Shown here: positions 41,901 through 53,844 of the stretch, in pieces
Layout of the letters: each line of letters starts with the position of its first letter
Numbering within the stretch: the first letter of the stretch is position 1
Origin: Oryzias latipes
Taxonomy: Eukaryota; Chordata; Actinopteri; Beloniformes; Adrianichthyidae
Assembly: GCF_002234675.1 (NCBI RefSeq)
Contig: NC_019866.2
Coordinates: 22,162,802 to 22,226,801 of the forward strand
Reading direction: 5' to 3'
Length of the DNA: 64,000 bases
Program-made: the position numbers and the translations under genes
Notes under the pieces: generated by a model
What the model was told of the DNA's origin: nothing
Databases searched by the model: none
Seen by the model: the letters and a program-made list of their open reading frames with translations, nothing else

Positions 41901-44900
41901 TTCTAATAACACGACTTCTTGTGGTACAATATACAAAATAAAATGTCTTGACATCATTTGTTGAAATGCTCCGGTAGAACTCTAAAGTGGCTCATTTCTT
42001 CAAAGTCCTATTCAGAAACGGAGCAAACTCTGTTTTTTTTTATTTATTATTTTGATGATTGTAAATGTAAAAACAAAAACTATTCTTTGTCTCCTTGGAT
42101 TTCTTTCTTCAGAACAGTGAAATCTTATTGGATCACCAGAGGAAGCTCCTTCAGCACCACCCTGACCAAACAGGAGACGGAGCTCACGCCTGAGATGATT
42201 GCCACGTAAGCCCAGGGTCCCCCTATGACTTACTAAGCATAATGAGACGCGTCGTGTCCCGTCTGGCCCTCTCTGTCAGCCCGTGACAATGCGGGGCCTC
42301 AGACCGGGGACGCAGAGAAACAGCCGCCCAAAAATGGGGAAAGGTCCAAAGATGTGGACTCGGTCCTAAAGGCAGGATGGAACAAACGCATGTCCTACAA
42401 TGAAGCTTATCCCTTGTGCTGTCTCCCAACGTTACACGTTGGGAGTGGGGTCATCTGGACCCCACAAGACAGTCTGCTGAACCTTTTTTCTTCAATATTT
42501 TGTGATTTTCACTGGTTTGAATGAAATCCTCTCCACCTTTATCCATCTTTGTCATGGTAGTTATAACAAGTCAATGTAAGGGTGGGGTCATTTTGACCCC
42601 GCAATGCTATAAGACTGATGAGGCTTAAAAAGAAAAGACCCAAAGGGATCTTTCTCTGGGGATTTGTCTAAATTCATGATCCAGATGTTTTCATGTCCCC
42701 AAATTTTCTGCTCTCAATCCTCTCACTCGTAGATTAAAGTGTTATCTGGTCCCGTCACTGTTTCAGAGGCAGCTGGAAGGACCGAAAGTTTAAACCCTAC
42801 AACTTTGAGGCCATGGGCGTGGCTCCAGACTGCGGTCACCTGCACCCGCTGATGAAGGTGCGAACACAGTTCAGGCAGATCTTCCTGGAGATGGGGTGAG
42901 CAGCTGGCTGGGAGGGGAATAACAAAAGATCAATAGAAGCCCACGACTCAAACTCTCTTCTGTCCACAGTTTTAGTGAGATGCCCACAAATAACTTCATA
43001 GAAAGCTCCTTCTGGAACTTCGACTCCCTCTTCCAGCCGCAGCAGCACCCCGCCCGGGACCAGCACGACACCTTCTTCCTGTCAGGTGATTCTGTGCACC
43101 ACACGGGCCCCCGCCCTCTCGTTTCTACCAGGTCAGTCACCGTCGTTATCGTTTCTCAGACCCAGCACTTGCCCACGAGTTCCCTCAGGACTACCTGGAG
43201 AGGGTGAAGACGGTCCACTCAGAGGGGGGCTACGGGTCTCAAGGGTGAGGCGGCTCCTCGAGTCCGCTCCGTTTCAGCTGCCCAGTCACAGGCGCCTCAC
43301 GCTTCTGTCGCCTTCCAGGTACAAATATGACTGGAAGATGGAAGAGGCTCAGAAGAACATCCTCCGCACTCACACTACAGCGGTCAGCGCACGCATGCTC
43401 TATAAGCTGGCACAGCAGGTATGACCACGGAATCCCATCCGCACGCCGTTTCAGACCCACGAAAAACCTCGCTCCCTTTGAAAGCCATGACAGTTGAAAA
43501 GCATGAGTTTGATTTTAAAAAGAAAAGAAAAAAAATAATTCTTCAAATTAAAAGACTTAAATCACTGACTGTTTATAAGAACTGTAGTGACCACTCCCCC
43601 CTGGCGTTCCAATCAGGAAGTGGCTCCAAAAAGCCCAAACCCCACAGATGTCTATAGAGAAAAAAACAGCTGTTTTTCAGTCATTCTATAAAAAATCTTT
43701 TTTTTTTTCAAATTTGTTTTTGCTTTCAATTTTTCTTTTCATTGAAAATTTTTATTTTTGCTTTCCAAAAACTTTCTCAACTATTTTTATTTTTGCTTTC
43801 ATCATTTTTTTTTTCTCAATCAACAGGCTGTTTGACGGCAGCTTTGTCACCCTAAACTGAAATGTATGTGAGCAAATTCAAAGATGCTCACATACAAAAT
43901 CAAAGCGAGATGAGACGCATCGCATGTGAAAACATTTGTTTTGCAGAAGCAAAATTTGAAAAAAAAGTTTTTGAAACCAAAAACAAAAAAATTAAAGCAA
44001 AAAAACAGAATGGAAGGCAAAACAATTTTCAATGCAAAAAAGATTTTTGAAGCAGAATTAATAATTTTGAAAGTAAAAATATAAAATATGAAAGCAAATA
44101 TATAATTTTTTTCATTTAAAGCTTAGAACGTTTTGTGGTGGCGTAAATGTCACTCTAACACTTTTCTTCATAGCATTTTGTTTACTGACTCACCAATGGG
44201 AAGGAGGACAAAAATCTGCCGTTGCAGCTCTTCAAATATCAAAAAATGTCCTTGATTTAGTTTCTGGAAATTAGAAACTATGAAAGAATTTCATATTCAT
44301 GTAAGGAAATCTAAACCTCAAAAGAACAATCCTGTAAAAAAAAAAAAACACAAGCTTCAGAGCTGAAGCTCAGAGGTTCGAACGCGGTGGAAGTTCTAAT
44401 TAGTTGTATTTGTGACCGCAGCTTTAGCGAGCGCCATGAGAATTATCCAATCACCTTTATTTACAGAGCACGTTTCCCAAACAGTTTCCAAAGTGCTGTA
44501 CAGTGACTAAAATTAAATAAAAATTATTAAACAAAATAAAAGCAAGTAAAATGCAACAATAAAACGAATACAAATAAGATAAAAACAGAGAGCACCACAC
44601 AACTAACGCGGCGTTCAAAGCCAGAGAGTAAAAATGTGTTTTAAAACACTCCACAGAGGACGCCGTTCTGACATGAGGAGGCGGAGCGTTCTACAGCTTA
44701 GGGTTGACAACACAGAACGCTCTGTCTCCTCTAGTTTCATCGTCGTCATGGGCTCCACAAGCTGGAGCTGACCTCTGACCTCATTAAAAACAAAATATAA
44801 CAGGAAGCCAGGGCAAGGCCCCAAGAACGGGTCTGGTGTGCTCACAGGTTTTGGTTGCTTTTTAAAGTCGTGCAGCTGAGTTCTGGACTAACTGCAACCG

Positions 44901-47900
44901 GGGAAGTGGCTTGTGGGAAATCCCACTGTAAGGTGAATTGTAATCCCGCTCTTCCCCAGGAGAAGTTCACTCCCGTCAAGTATTTCTCCATCGATCGGGT
45001 CTTCAGGAACGAGACCTTGGACGCCACCCATCTGGCAGAGTTTCACCAGATCGAGGGGGTGGTGGCCGACTACGGCCTGACGCTGGGGGACCTCATGGGC
45101 GTCCTGCACCAGTTCTTCACCAAACTAGGTCTGATTCCAAGCATGGAATGGGGGGGGGGGATCACCGGATACGGGTCTGAGACTCGCCAAACTCCGCTTT
45201 CTCTTTTCAGGAATCACTAAACTGCGCTTCAAACCTGCATATAATCCGTACACGGAGCCCAGCATGGAGGTGTTCAGCTACCATGAAGGTGAGGGGGGAG
45301 GGAGGGTTCTGTCCATTATTGGATTTCAGAAACATTTATTCATCTAGAACTATGGGATCGATTGAATTGCTTTTTCCACACGATTTGTTTAAATTTGCAA
45401 ACTTTTCTATCTGAAACTTGATTACAAAAAAATGACTTTTGCATAACTTCCTGTTTAAACTGACCCAAAGTAAAACATTCAGCAGTAAAACAGTGAATTC
45501 AGGAATTAAACTGCTTCCTTTTCCAAATCATTTAAAGAACCACTCCGATGAAAATAGTGTTTTTTAACATGTTTATTTAAATCATTGACGATCAAGAGCG
45601 AATGACAAACTCCGCGCCCCCCTCTGGAATCTGGATCAGAACTGTACAGCTGGATAGCTCTGATAAATCGATACAAATATCGCCAAATCAATTTTATTTA
45701 TTTTTTCCAACACCTCTGTCTAATTAATTTTTGTTGGTTGGGGGTGTGAGGGGCTGGAAGTTAGTGGGACAGCCTGTACACAAATACTAATGGTCCCGCC
45801 CACAAATCAGAGGAAAATTTTAAAGAACTGCTGCTCTGCAGAAACTATGTCCTACAAAACAACTGCTTTTTGGGCTAAAAACAGCATTATCATAATTATA
45901 AGGCCACTATGAACGTTTTGAAAATAGATCAATAGAGGATCAACATGAAACTTTAAAAAAGTGTTGAAGAAAACAATTTAATGGATTAAAAAATGTGAAA
46001 TTATTAAATGGATTTTTATTTAATGCTCACCTCGAAAAAAGAGTGAAACTTTTGTGATTAAAGCTGAATTAAGTTTTTCTTTTGATGCATCAAAAATGCT
46101 CCTTGTATTAAAAAAGTTTTCCTACAAAAGAATATTTACTTCGGCATGAAATTGTTCAAAAACGATCAATTTGATTAAATTACAGCTTTATTCTTTGAAA
46201 ATCACTGAACGTTTTTAATTTTGTGGCATATTTTACCAGTTAAATAGTAAAAAAAAATAATATAATATGAGAGAAGAAATAACTTCCACAGGAAATCTCG
46301 CTGGAAAAACAATTAGAGATGAGTTTTCCTTTCGCTGTTCCTGCTTTTCATATTTTTTGTGTAGAAACGTGCTGCCTCTTGGAAAAGAGGGTTCTAATCT
46401 CGATGGGACTTTCCTGGTTAAATAAAATAATAAAAGCTTATTTACAGATCTGCATATGTGAAACCAAATGATCTTTTAGCTTAATGTGAACGGAATACCT
46501 TTTGTTTTCACTGTAAAGTATGAAAACTCATTGAGATGTGAGGATTCTGAGGAGCAGTTTTCGTTACCGTGGAGACGGCTCCGCTCGCCGTTTTGTGCCC
46601 GGAACGAGCTGGTTCTGGCTCCTCCTGCTGCCGTGTCCTGTCCTGCGGCTTTCATCCAAACGGCGCCTCTCTGCACACGCAGGACTGAAGAAGTGGGTGG
46701 AGGTGGGAAACTCTGGCGTCTTCAGACCGGAGATGCTGCTGCCCATGGGGCTGCCGGAGGACGTGTCGGTCATCGCTTGGGGCTTGTCTCTGGAGAGGTG
46801 AGCCCAGTTTCCCGCTTGGTGGGAACCTTCAGAGCCTGATCCAGAACCCAAGCTTTGTATCCTGAAGAGGATCACTGCAGTCTCTGAGGGTTTAAACTCT
46901 TTGTTTACGGCTGCAGGTGGAATAATCATTCAGACTTCATCCAGCCGACTGCAGTTATTATTTTGGACTGCAGGAATCCTCCAGTGAAGCACTCCGGGCC
47001 TGACCCGGCGCACAGATTAAAGCAGGAAAGCCTTAAACGGCATTAAACGCTGCAGGGTTACGTTTACTGTCATCCTTCTAGGGAACAGATGCAGCAGAAA
47101 TGAATGAGTCACTGTCCTCACATCACGAGTGAGCATGAAAGTTAAAAAAATAACAATTTAACACAGAATTTTTTTAGTTTTTTAGTTCATTTCAAACATA
47201 AAAACAACAGATAAAGAACTTCAGACTGAGAACAATCGCATTTCTTTCAGACATTCAGTCTTTTTTAGTTTTGGAAGGAAAAAAAAACGACATTTGACAG
47301 AAATGAAGAAAAATATGTTTGAAAAGGAGATGAGCAGAAGCTGTGGCTTCTTTAAGCCTCATTCAGACCCATTTAACTGACCGTGTGTGTTTTATACATT
47401 AGAATCATCACGAGGCTCAGACTAGAGTAAATTCTCACATTTAACCCTTGTGCTATCTTCTGGGGTCCAGATGACCCCACCCTTACATTGATGTGGATAA
47501 AGGTGGAGAGGATTTCATGTAATCCATGGACACCATGGAAGATCATAAATCATTAAAGAACAAAGGTTCAGCGCACTGTCTAGTGGGGTCCAGATGACCC
47601 CACTCCCAACGTTAACATTGGGAGTGGGGTCATCTGGACCCCACTAGATAGTCAAGGACTAATCAGTTTTTGTATCACCAGTCCATATGAATTTAAGTCC
47701 TTCTGATGTTTTATATTTATCTTTTTTTTTTAATGATAAACAATTTGGGGCCCAGAACTGAACCTTGCGGTGTCCCGCATACATCCTGCATTCTGTCTGG
47801 TGCTCTCCAATTTGCACAAAGTGGTTTTGTTTTTCTGCATAGCTTTTTATCCACTGAAGCAGCAATCCTCTGGTTTAAGAGTTGAGCTTTTATGCGCCTT

Positions 47901-48411
47901 TTAATTGCACGATAAATCAAGTACAAATGTAATTATGCAGGAAGTAAAGGAAATTAGTGAAATTAAAAAAGGAAACCTCAAAAAAAACAAAAAAAAAGTA
48001 GCAGTTAAGCTTCTGGTTTTAGGATGTAGAGTAATTTGTATTCTAAATAAGGCAAATCAAAAGAAAGCATAAAAGATCCTTTTTACAAAATAGTGTCACA
48101 GGTAAAGAGAATAAAAGTATTTTTTTTGCTCCCACAGAATTGTAGGTTAGGTTTCATGAAAAATAAAGTTTGTGGTTCGTTTGACCTGCTCTGAGCACAG
48201 AGGAATGATGGGAAATGAGAGCCTTCCTCTGTTCCAGAACCTCAGCTGTTCTGTGATGCGGGTTTCCTGTGGTTTTTCATTTCGCCCTTCTCCTCTGACC
48301 CGCAGACCCACCATGATCAAATACGGCATCAACAACATCCGAGAGCTGGTGGGACACAAGGTCAACTTGCAGATGGTCTACGACAGCCCTATATGCCGGC
48401 TGGACTCTTAA
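35989..48411 (+). CDS. farsa: Phenylalanyl-tRNA synthetase alpha subunit, cytosolic
   Basis: Thirteen exons join in frame to 495 aa (human 508): 35989-36135, 36248-36385, 38033-38131, 38206-38318, 42113-42205, 42767-42895, 42970-43085, 43160-43244, 43319-43418, 44960-45128, 45211-45288, 46683-46797, 48306-48411. The product is the catalytic subunit of the (alpha-beta)2 enzyme that charges tRNA-Phe. The N-terminal winged-helix repeats (residues 1-95: [20 protein letters not shown]) are known to contact tRNA. The class II core spans about 220-495, with motif 2 [20 protein letters not shown] (Arg356) and motif 3 [17 protein letters not shown] near 452-470. The block [20 protein letters not shown] is typical of FARSA. 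The ATG (ccatcATGgcg) begins MADSAS, like human MAD. Introns 2, 4, 9 and 11 carry the minisatellite, the partial duplication and several repeats. Confidence 0.95.
36875..37770. repeat. 27-bp GC-rich minisatellite in farsa intron 2
   Basis: About 32 tandem copies of a 27-bp unit of the form ggggtctggcgttgtccccg plus tcaccgt or tccccgt. Variants gagtctgacgct cluster near 37246-37270 and 37460-37590. Because 27 is a multiple of 3 and the unit has no stop, the tract is open in all three plus frames and at least one minus frame. This produces long false ORFs of about 300 aa. It lies wholly within an intron (36386-38032). Confidence 0.95.
38416..38540. repeat. Inverted repeat cluster, with perfect 25-bp arms
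   Basis: Bases 38466-38490 (cttccagtttgtctggaaac then aggtg) are exactly reverse-complemented at 38493-38517, with only aa between. The unit ccagacaaactggaagcagg occurs again at 38418, and the sequence cagaacacctgcttccag recurs inverted at about 39164. Together these motifs flank the duplicated farsa segment on both sides. Confidence 0.9.
38546..39158 (+). pseudogene. farsa: Partial duplicate of farsa exon 5 end plus intron 5
   Basis: This segment of farsa intron 4 repeats 42182-42766. It starts with the last 24 bases of exon 5 (gctcacgcctgagatgattg, then gcac, with one base changed), keeps the donor gtaagcc, and ends with the intron-5 acceptor as ttttgcag. The first 200 bases are almost identical to the source; the rest is more diverged. 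It lacks a 3' splice site before the exon piece and lacks exon 6, so it should not be included in mRNA. Confidence 0.9.
38815..38995. repeat. Family B short palindromic element (copy 1)
   Basis: It begins cttatcccttgtgctgtc and includes gtctagatgaccccacaag and ggtggggtcattttgacccc. It is part of the duplicated farsa intron segment; the paired copy is at 42410-42600. The right inverted end is worn. Confidence 0.6.
39160..39275. repeat. Right-flank copies of the aacacctgcttccag repeat
   Basis: Four units related to gaacacctgcttccaga lie in direct tandem-like order. They are the inverted counterpart of the repeats at 38416-38540, so the duplicated farsa piece sits between opposed repeat clusters. 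Confidence 0.75.
39280..42100. other. farsa intron 4, remaining part
   Basis: AT-rich intron. The stretch 39520-39600 (actcacaccaccgtgtttaa) resembles a degenerate fish transposon, and 41430-41560 (ttcaagcgcctttcaggtca) resembles a dispersed repeat. Neither could be named with confidence. No exon was seen. Confidence 0.35.
42410..42600. repeat. Family B short palindromic element (copy 2)
   Basis: This copy lies in farsa intron 5 and is the source or partner of 38815-38995. It keeps cccaacgttacacgttggga and ggtcatctggaccccacaag, the central palindrome of the family. Confidence 0.65.
43585..44110. repeat. AT-rich imperfect inverted repeat in farsa intron 9
   Basis: 43585-43695 matches, in reverse, the element at 24235-24345. 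It is followed by T-rich sequence (ttttgctttcaatttttctt) and, after a small palindrome gtgagcaaattcaaagatgc, by an A-rich counterpart (ttttcaatgcaaaaaagatt). The arrangement suggests a decayed palindromic transposon. Confidence 0.45.
44450..44915 (-). repeat. Dispersed repeat in farsa intron 9
   Basis: Motifs such as ccaaagtgctgtacagtgac, gaggcggagcgttctacagc and gctgagttctggactaactg are typical of a common fish interspersed repeat that reads on the opposite strand. It ends shortly before exon 10 (44960). The family name was not recognised. Confidence 0.45.
45530..45915 (-). repeat. Family A repeat in farsa intron 11, reverse orientation
   Basis: The start gaaccactccgatgaaaata, the middle tggatcagaactgtacagct and the end gaaactatgtcctacaaaac match the family. 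Most of the peptide-coding centre is deleted. Confidence 0.65.
47449..47662. repeat. Family B element with 31-bp perfect hairpin
   Basis: The left end is ttaacccttgtgctatcttc. At 47579-47609 and 47618-47648 there are perfect 31-bp inverted arms (tctagtggggtccagatgac and so on) with the 8-nt loop cgttaaca. The right end is worn (tagatagtcaaggactaat). It lies in farsa intron 12. Confidence 0.8.
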
Positions 48412-48574
48412 GCCCCGCCCACCTGCTGCATCATTTCCACCCCCCCGGACCTGTTTTTCACCTGAGGTGCTCCGTCCTCCAGCTGATGGAGGGTTTGTCC
48501 GCAGAAACCCGAAGGCAGCATCTGCCTGAACTTTGTTACAGCCCTCGTCCTGCAGACGATCTCGGATGGAAGGA

Positions 48575-48580
48575 AATAAA
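48575..48580 (+). terminator. farsa: farsa poly(A) signal
   Basis: AATAAA in ggaaataaagaagctttttt, 164 bases after the TAA at 48409-48411. Confidence 0.65.
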
Positions 48581-49400
48581 GAAGCTTTTTTTGTAGCTTT
48601 AACCTCCGACTTTTCTTTTTTCACTGCAATTGTTTTACGAAAATACTGTTTTAGATTATTGAGGCTAATTCTGGCCTTTTTGGAGGAGTATCCATGACAA
48701 CAGCAAAGGTCTATGCAAGCTTTTGAAAGCTTAAATCTTGTTCAGATTAAAACCTTCAATGGAAAAAAAACTGTGAAGCTGAGTCATAATTCTGGACTTT
48801 ATGCTGCAAAAAGAATTTCACACAGAGGATTTTATTTTCCAGTTTACCTTCTGATGGTTCCCAGCTCATTTCTAACTTAAGTTATTTATTAACCGGATAT
48901 TTGGGACATTTCCTACACCGTTTTCCAATTTTAAAATCTGCCGTTTTGGTGTCTTAAAAAAAGGATGAACTAATTTTTTACAGCAGTTCATGAAAAAAAA
49001 CCTTCATTTTTTCCTTTTTTTCTGGCAGCTGCTCAGTAAGTCTGTTCAGTCTGCGACGGACAAAGAGGAGATTCCAGGAAGGCGGGATTAAAGCTGACCT
49101 TTCTGCTGCCTTTTTCCATTTAGATGTTTGTCTCCAACATCAAAACCGTGAATGAGCTTGTTTGAAAGATTAAATCAATTAATTTAAAGGAGCATTTTCC
49201 TCCTCTGCCTGAAGGCATCAAACTCCAGGCCTCATTTGGATCCATGTTTGACACTAAAAAGGGTCTCCTCATGAAGCTCAGATAAATAAAAAACACATGC
49301 ATGAACTTCTTCACACCTTCTCTTCTGTCATTATTTGGAAATGAACTTGTATCGAGCTCCACACAAAAATAGAAAATAAAATTTTATTTAAAATCCAGGC

Positions 49401-49620
49401 TAACCCTTGTGCTATCCTAGGCACGTTAACGTTGGGAGTTGGGTCATCTAGACCCACAAGACAGTGCGCTGAACCTTTTTTCTTCAATGATTTGTGAACT
49501 TCACTGGTGTCCATGGATTACATGAAATCTTTCCACCTTTATCCACCTTTGTCATAGTAGGGAGAACACGTCAATGCAAGGGTGGGGTCATTTGGACCCC
49601 ATAGGATAGCACAAGGGTTA
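49401..49620. repeat. Family B element, near-complete
   Basis: Inverted ends taacccttgtgctatcctag (49401) and ataggatagcacaagggtta (49601-49620) are about 220 bp apart. TTAA follows the right end and ctaa precedes the left. The TTAA target and CCC...GGG tips suggest a piggyBac-like non-autonomous element. Confidence 0.75.
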
Positions 49621-49904
49621 AACTAGATTTAAAAGAGAACTTCATTTACAAAAAACAAAAGTTTTATTTTTAAAATCCATTTTTCATTGGTTCAAAAATT
49701 AGATTTTAACTTTTTTCTTTTCTTTTTATAATATAAATTATTAAAGCTTTAGTTTTGTGTGGAAAACATTTGTTTAAAAAAATATTGTGTTTAAAAATGT
49801 GACCATTTAAAGAACCCAATGGTTTTTAACCCTTTATCAACCCCAGTAAAAATATCAATGTTTACATGTGTGCAGAATATGGACTGTAAACCCCAAGATC
49901 AAAA

Positions 49905-50360
49905 TGGGAAACACCTCCGAAGGTGGTAGAGAATGAGAGGGCAAAGATCCTGTGGGACTTCCACATCCAGACTGATAGGATGGTAATGGCGAACCAACCA
50001 GACATTGTAGTGCTGGATAAAGAACAGAGGAAAGCCGTTGTGGTGGATGTGGCAGTGCCAAGCGATGGGAACATCAGGAAGAAGGAACATGAGAAACTGG
50101 AGAAATACCAGGGACTCAGAGAAGAACTGGAGAAAGCATGGAAAGTGAAGGTGACAGTGGTGCCTGTGGTAATTGGAGCACTCGGGGCAGTAACCCCCAA
50201 GCTGGAGGAGTGGCTACAACAGATACCTGGAAAGACTTCAGACCTCTCAGTCCAGAAATGCGCAGTGCTAGGAACAGCTAAGATACTGCAGGACCCTCAA
50301 GCTCCCAGGCCTCTGGTAGAGGACCCGAGCTTGGAGGAGAAACCACCCGCAGAGGGTGAG
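49905..50360 (+). pseudogene. 3' part of a restriction-endonuclease-type LINE (R2/R4, Rex6-like)
   Basis: The frame 49923-50356 encodes AKILWDFHIQTDRMVMANQP followed by DIVVLDKEQRKAVVVDVAVP. This fits a PD-(D/E)xK restriction-like endonuclease core, the C-terminal nuclease of R2/R4-type LINEs. It continues with KKEHEKLEKYQGLREELEKA and VVIGALGAVTPKLEEWLQQI. The reverse transcriptase is missing (5' truncation). The coding end lies next to a (TA)n tract. Naming it Rex6/Dong-like is from family knowledge and is not certain. Confidence 0.75.
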
Positions 50361-50367
50361 AGGGGCG

Positions 50368-50370
<3 letters not shown>

Positions 50371-50446
<76 letters not shown>
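50371..50446. repeat. (TA)n microsatellite
   Basis: An uninterrupted run of about 37 TA units directly follows the RLE-type LINE end. It may be the element's target or its 3' tail. Confidence 0.95.
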
Positions 50447-50448
<2 letters not shown>

Positions 50449-50804
50449 CTTATTGTTTTAGAGTAATAAACACAACAATTTTGGAAAAATATGTTTTAAA
50501 ATTGTGCTCGACCGTTTTAATCAGGAAGTTGCAGAACTAGAATGACCTTTTAACATTTAATTTTTCTTTTTCAGCAACAGCATCTGTCAGGCGAAGCAGG
50601 AAAAGTCGATATAGTAATTTCACTCTTTTAAATGTAAACATAAAAAAACTGCATCTGTTGACGAATTCTACATGAACATTTTTAAGGTTAAAAATCAGCA
50701 AAAAAACATGAATTCAATTAGCCTCAAACAGAATGACAAAATACAGTACATATATGGCAACATTTAAATGGAAAAGCAACTTGATGCTTCTGTCATTTTA
50801 AACG

Positions 50805-51415
50805 TCCCCCTCCGATCATCTTAAGATCCATTTTCAAAGCACTCCCATTGTTTTTTAAAATGATAACTATGTTGGTTTTTAGCATCAATCTAAAAATGTC
50901 GTTTTCTAGGACATAGTTTCTACAGAGCGGCGGGAGTTCAGTTGAAATTTACCTCTGAGTTCTTCATGGGGAACAGCCCCCTTCCTGTCACCCGTAACTG
51001 AGAGCTCTCTGTTTATATGCTCTCCCTATACCGCACAGCCCCTCACACCCTCAAGCTAACATTAGCAGTGCAGCAAAAATGGCGAGCAACATTGGAGCGA
51101 TCCAGCCGCACAGTTCTGATCCAGATTCTAGCTCGGACGAGGAAAACAAAGACGTTCACGGATCTATTTTTCTGCAGGTGGAGGCATCAGAATGGAGCAG
51201 AGAGTTTGTGTCCCGCCCAGCGTATTTTCTACGTCACAAATACGATGTTTTTCAATCCGCTTTTTTACCTTCTGCTCCTGATTCACAACAAATTGTATAA
51301 AAAAAATTCTCAGAAAAGCAATTTTTAAAATGAATTTTCTTAACATACATCAGAAAAATGCCCCAAGAATCTGTTAAAAACACCAAAAAACACAATTTTC
51401 AGCAGAGTGAGTGAG
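50805..51415 (+). mobile_element. Family A repeat, most complete copy
   Basis: It starts ccccctccgatcatcttaag and ends ttttcagcagagtgagtgag. The ends across copies are inverted versions of cactccgatca, so it looks like a non-autonomous DNA transposon of about 600 bp. Between 51079 and 51300 it holds a 73-aa frame (MASNIGAIQPHSSDPDSSSD, ENKDVHGS, EASEWSREF). Related peptides occur in the copies at 575, 56400 and 62964. Confidence 0.65.
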
Positions 51416-51419
51416 TAAA

Positions 51420-52130
51420 AAAAAGTCTAAAATGTATTTTTTGTTTCCAAAAGTGACTGAACTCTTCTTGTGACCTGATGACCCACAGATGAAGTGAAAA
51501 TAATCTGCCGTCTCCCAGCATCTGAGGTGTTTTTGGAGCAATGACCTGAGCCGAGCGGTGATGAAGGCTGCAGGATTAAGGTGTCTTGTCTTGTGCGTGA
51601 GCATGTTGAATAGCAGGAACCACGTTAAGTCTTTCCCTAGATCTAATCCATCTGAAAATAACCTTGGAGAACCGTGTGAGGGGGACGCCTCTGTGGCAGG
51701 GCTGGAGCCGCAACGGAAACTCTTTTTTTTTTTTTTTCCCCACAGCTTGAGCTCCAAGTAATAAATTCCTAGAAGTGAAAACAACTTTTGCAGCTAAGTC
51801 GTTCCTAATGCAGAGTGACTCCTGACTTTACTACTAATCTCGTCACTTAAATGGATTAGAGTGGCACAACAGGTGGACAATCTCCTAATCGAACAGTGCC
51901 AGGGTAAACAAGAGTCATATTTTGTTGAATAAAAACTAGGAAAGAGACGTTTCCTTTTATTAAACCCACAGCAACATAATGTGAAGCAGTCTGGCTCAGC
52001 AGATCCGCTATTTCTTTAGTAGTTCTTCTCAGGTTTGACCTTTCTGTGAAACGGAGAGCCTCTTGGAATAATGCGGACAAATCCTGGCAGATGAGTCGCA
52101 GCAAAGAGGGAAATCCCAGCTGGGGGGGTC
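51420..52130. other. Intergenic / 3' UTR side of the small membrane-protein gene
   Basis: No gene was recognised. 51840-52130 is probably 3' UTR of the minus-strand gene that ends at 52135. Confidence 0.35.
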
Positions 52131-52134
52131 AGAG

Positions 52135-52742
<608 letters not shown>

Positions 52743-53284
52743 CTAACTTATGACTGCAGCATGCTTCCAGTGTGAGTGTGAAGGTCTTTACGGAGATCCA
52801 ATACACAAAAACAGGAGAGAAATGAATCATTTTCTTACAACATCATATTTTAAAATACACTATATTTTCTGTTTTTAGCATTTATACGTATACTAGTGGA
52901 TGGATGTATCTTTAATACAATAGGCAAGTATTTTCTCCCAATTTTTTCACCATGTATTAATTACTTGTCACTACTAACATAAAATCAGAGGAACATGAAC
53001 CATAGTCCTTTCATTTTGCAAAACTGTGGCTTTAAAAGAGCTTCTAAACTTTGTGTATTAGTCTGTAATCACATAAACAATAACATTAGTTTACATAATG
53101 CCACATGTGAGACCATTTATTTATAAAATATTCAAATGACATATGAAGATATATTATTCAATAGTCTGTCTTACCTATAAAAATAAAATTGTAATCTATA
53201 TATATTTTATGAAAAAAATAATGTTGTTGTTCTTGTTTACCTTTTTCTTTTAAATTCCAAATATGTGGATCTATTTTCTCCGGC

Positions 53285-53470
53285 GGACGCTCACACTAGC
53301 TCCCACAGGTTCAGGTCACAGGTTCCGCTGCTCCGTCCTCCAGCGCCAGCGACGGAATGAGGTGCGCGCGCTCGCTCTGCACTTGTGAGCTCGCGGCTCC
53401 TCCCGCGTGGCCAAGCCGCTCGTCGTGTGGTGACGCAGCTGCCTCGCGCGCCAGATCTCCTAATGCTCGG
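53285..53470 (-). promoter_or_regulatory. CpG-rich promoter and probable noncoding exon 1 of the small membrane-protein gene
   Basis: A GC- and CpG-rich island (gcgcgcgctcgctctgc, ctcgcgcgccag) stands out from AT-rich DNA. On the minus strand, gagctagtgtgagcgtc near 53295 offers a donor, which suggests a 5' UTR exon here and an intron of about 0.5 kb before the coding exon. This is inference from base composition and motif. Confidence 0.4.
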
Positions 53471-53844
53471 AAAGTACTGTAATTCGTCAAAATTCTGAGT
53501 AGAAGTCGCCTCGTGCCCGACAGCTATTCTGGGTTTAAAGCTGCAGAAGTCCACAGGACTTTTACTCTGAAATAGAGCCAAGGAAAATATATTACTGTCT
53601 GACGCCATGCTGCTTCTAAAAAGTTATTTCACTTTACACTAATAAAAAAAATAGACTAGAATAAACCCCTTTTTAGTAGCTACATATATCATTAAAGAAT
53701 GTAAAAACATGTATCTGTCGGTTTGAAAAACAAGCTTTTTACCAGGATTAGATAAAACAAACAATAGCTTTATCATGTGGATGTAGATGAAAGAAATGTA
53801 GAGTTGGGAACAACATGGCGATTTCTTGTGGTAAAACCTTACGA

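Noticed and set aside
38587-42429. Matching minus-strand ORFs ([16 protein letters not shown]) at 38587-38808 and 42223-42429
   Set aside because: They are identical because the intron segment is duplicated. There is no splice support, and they lie antisense in farsa introns.
53291-53608. 105-aa minus-strand ORF in a GC-rich block
   Set aside because: It overlaps the CpG-rich promoter of the small membrane-protein gene, has no protein similarity, and the open frame is expected from the base composition.
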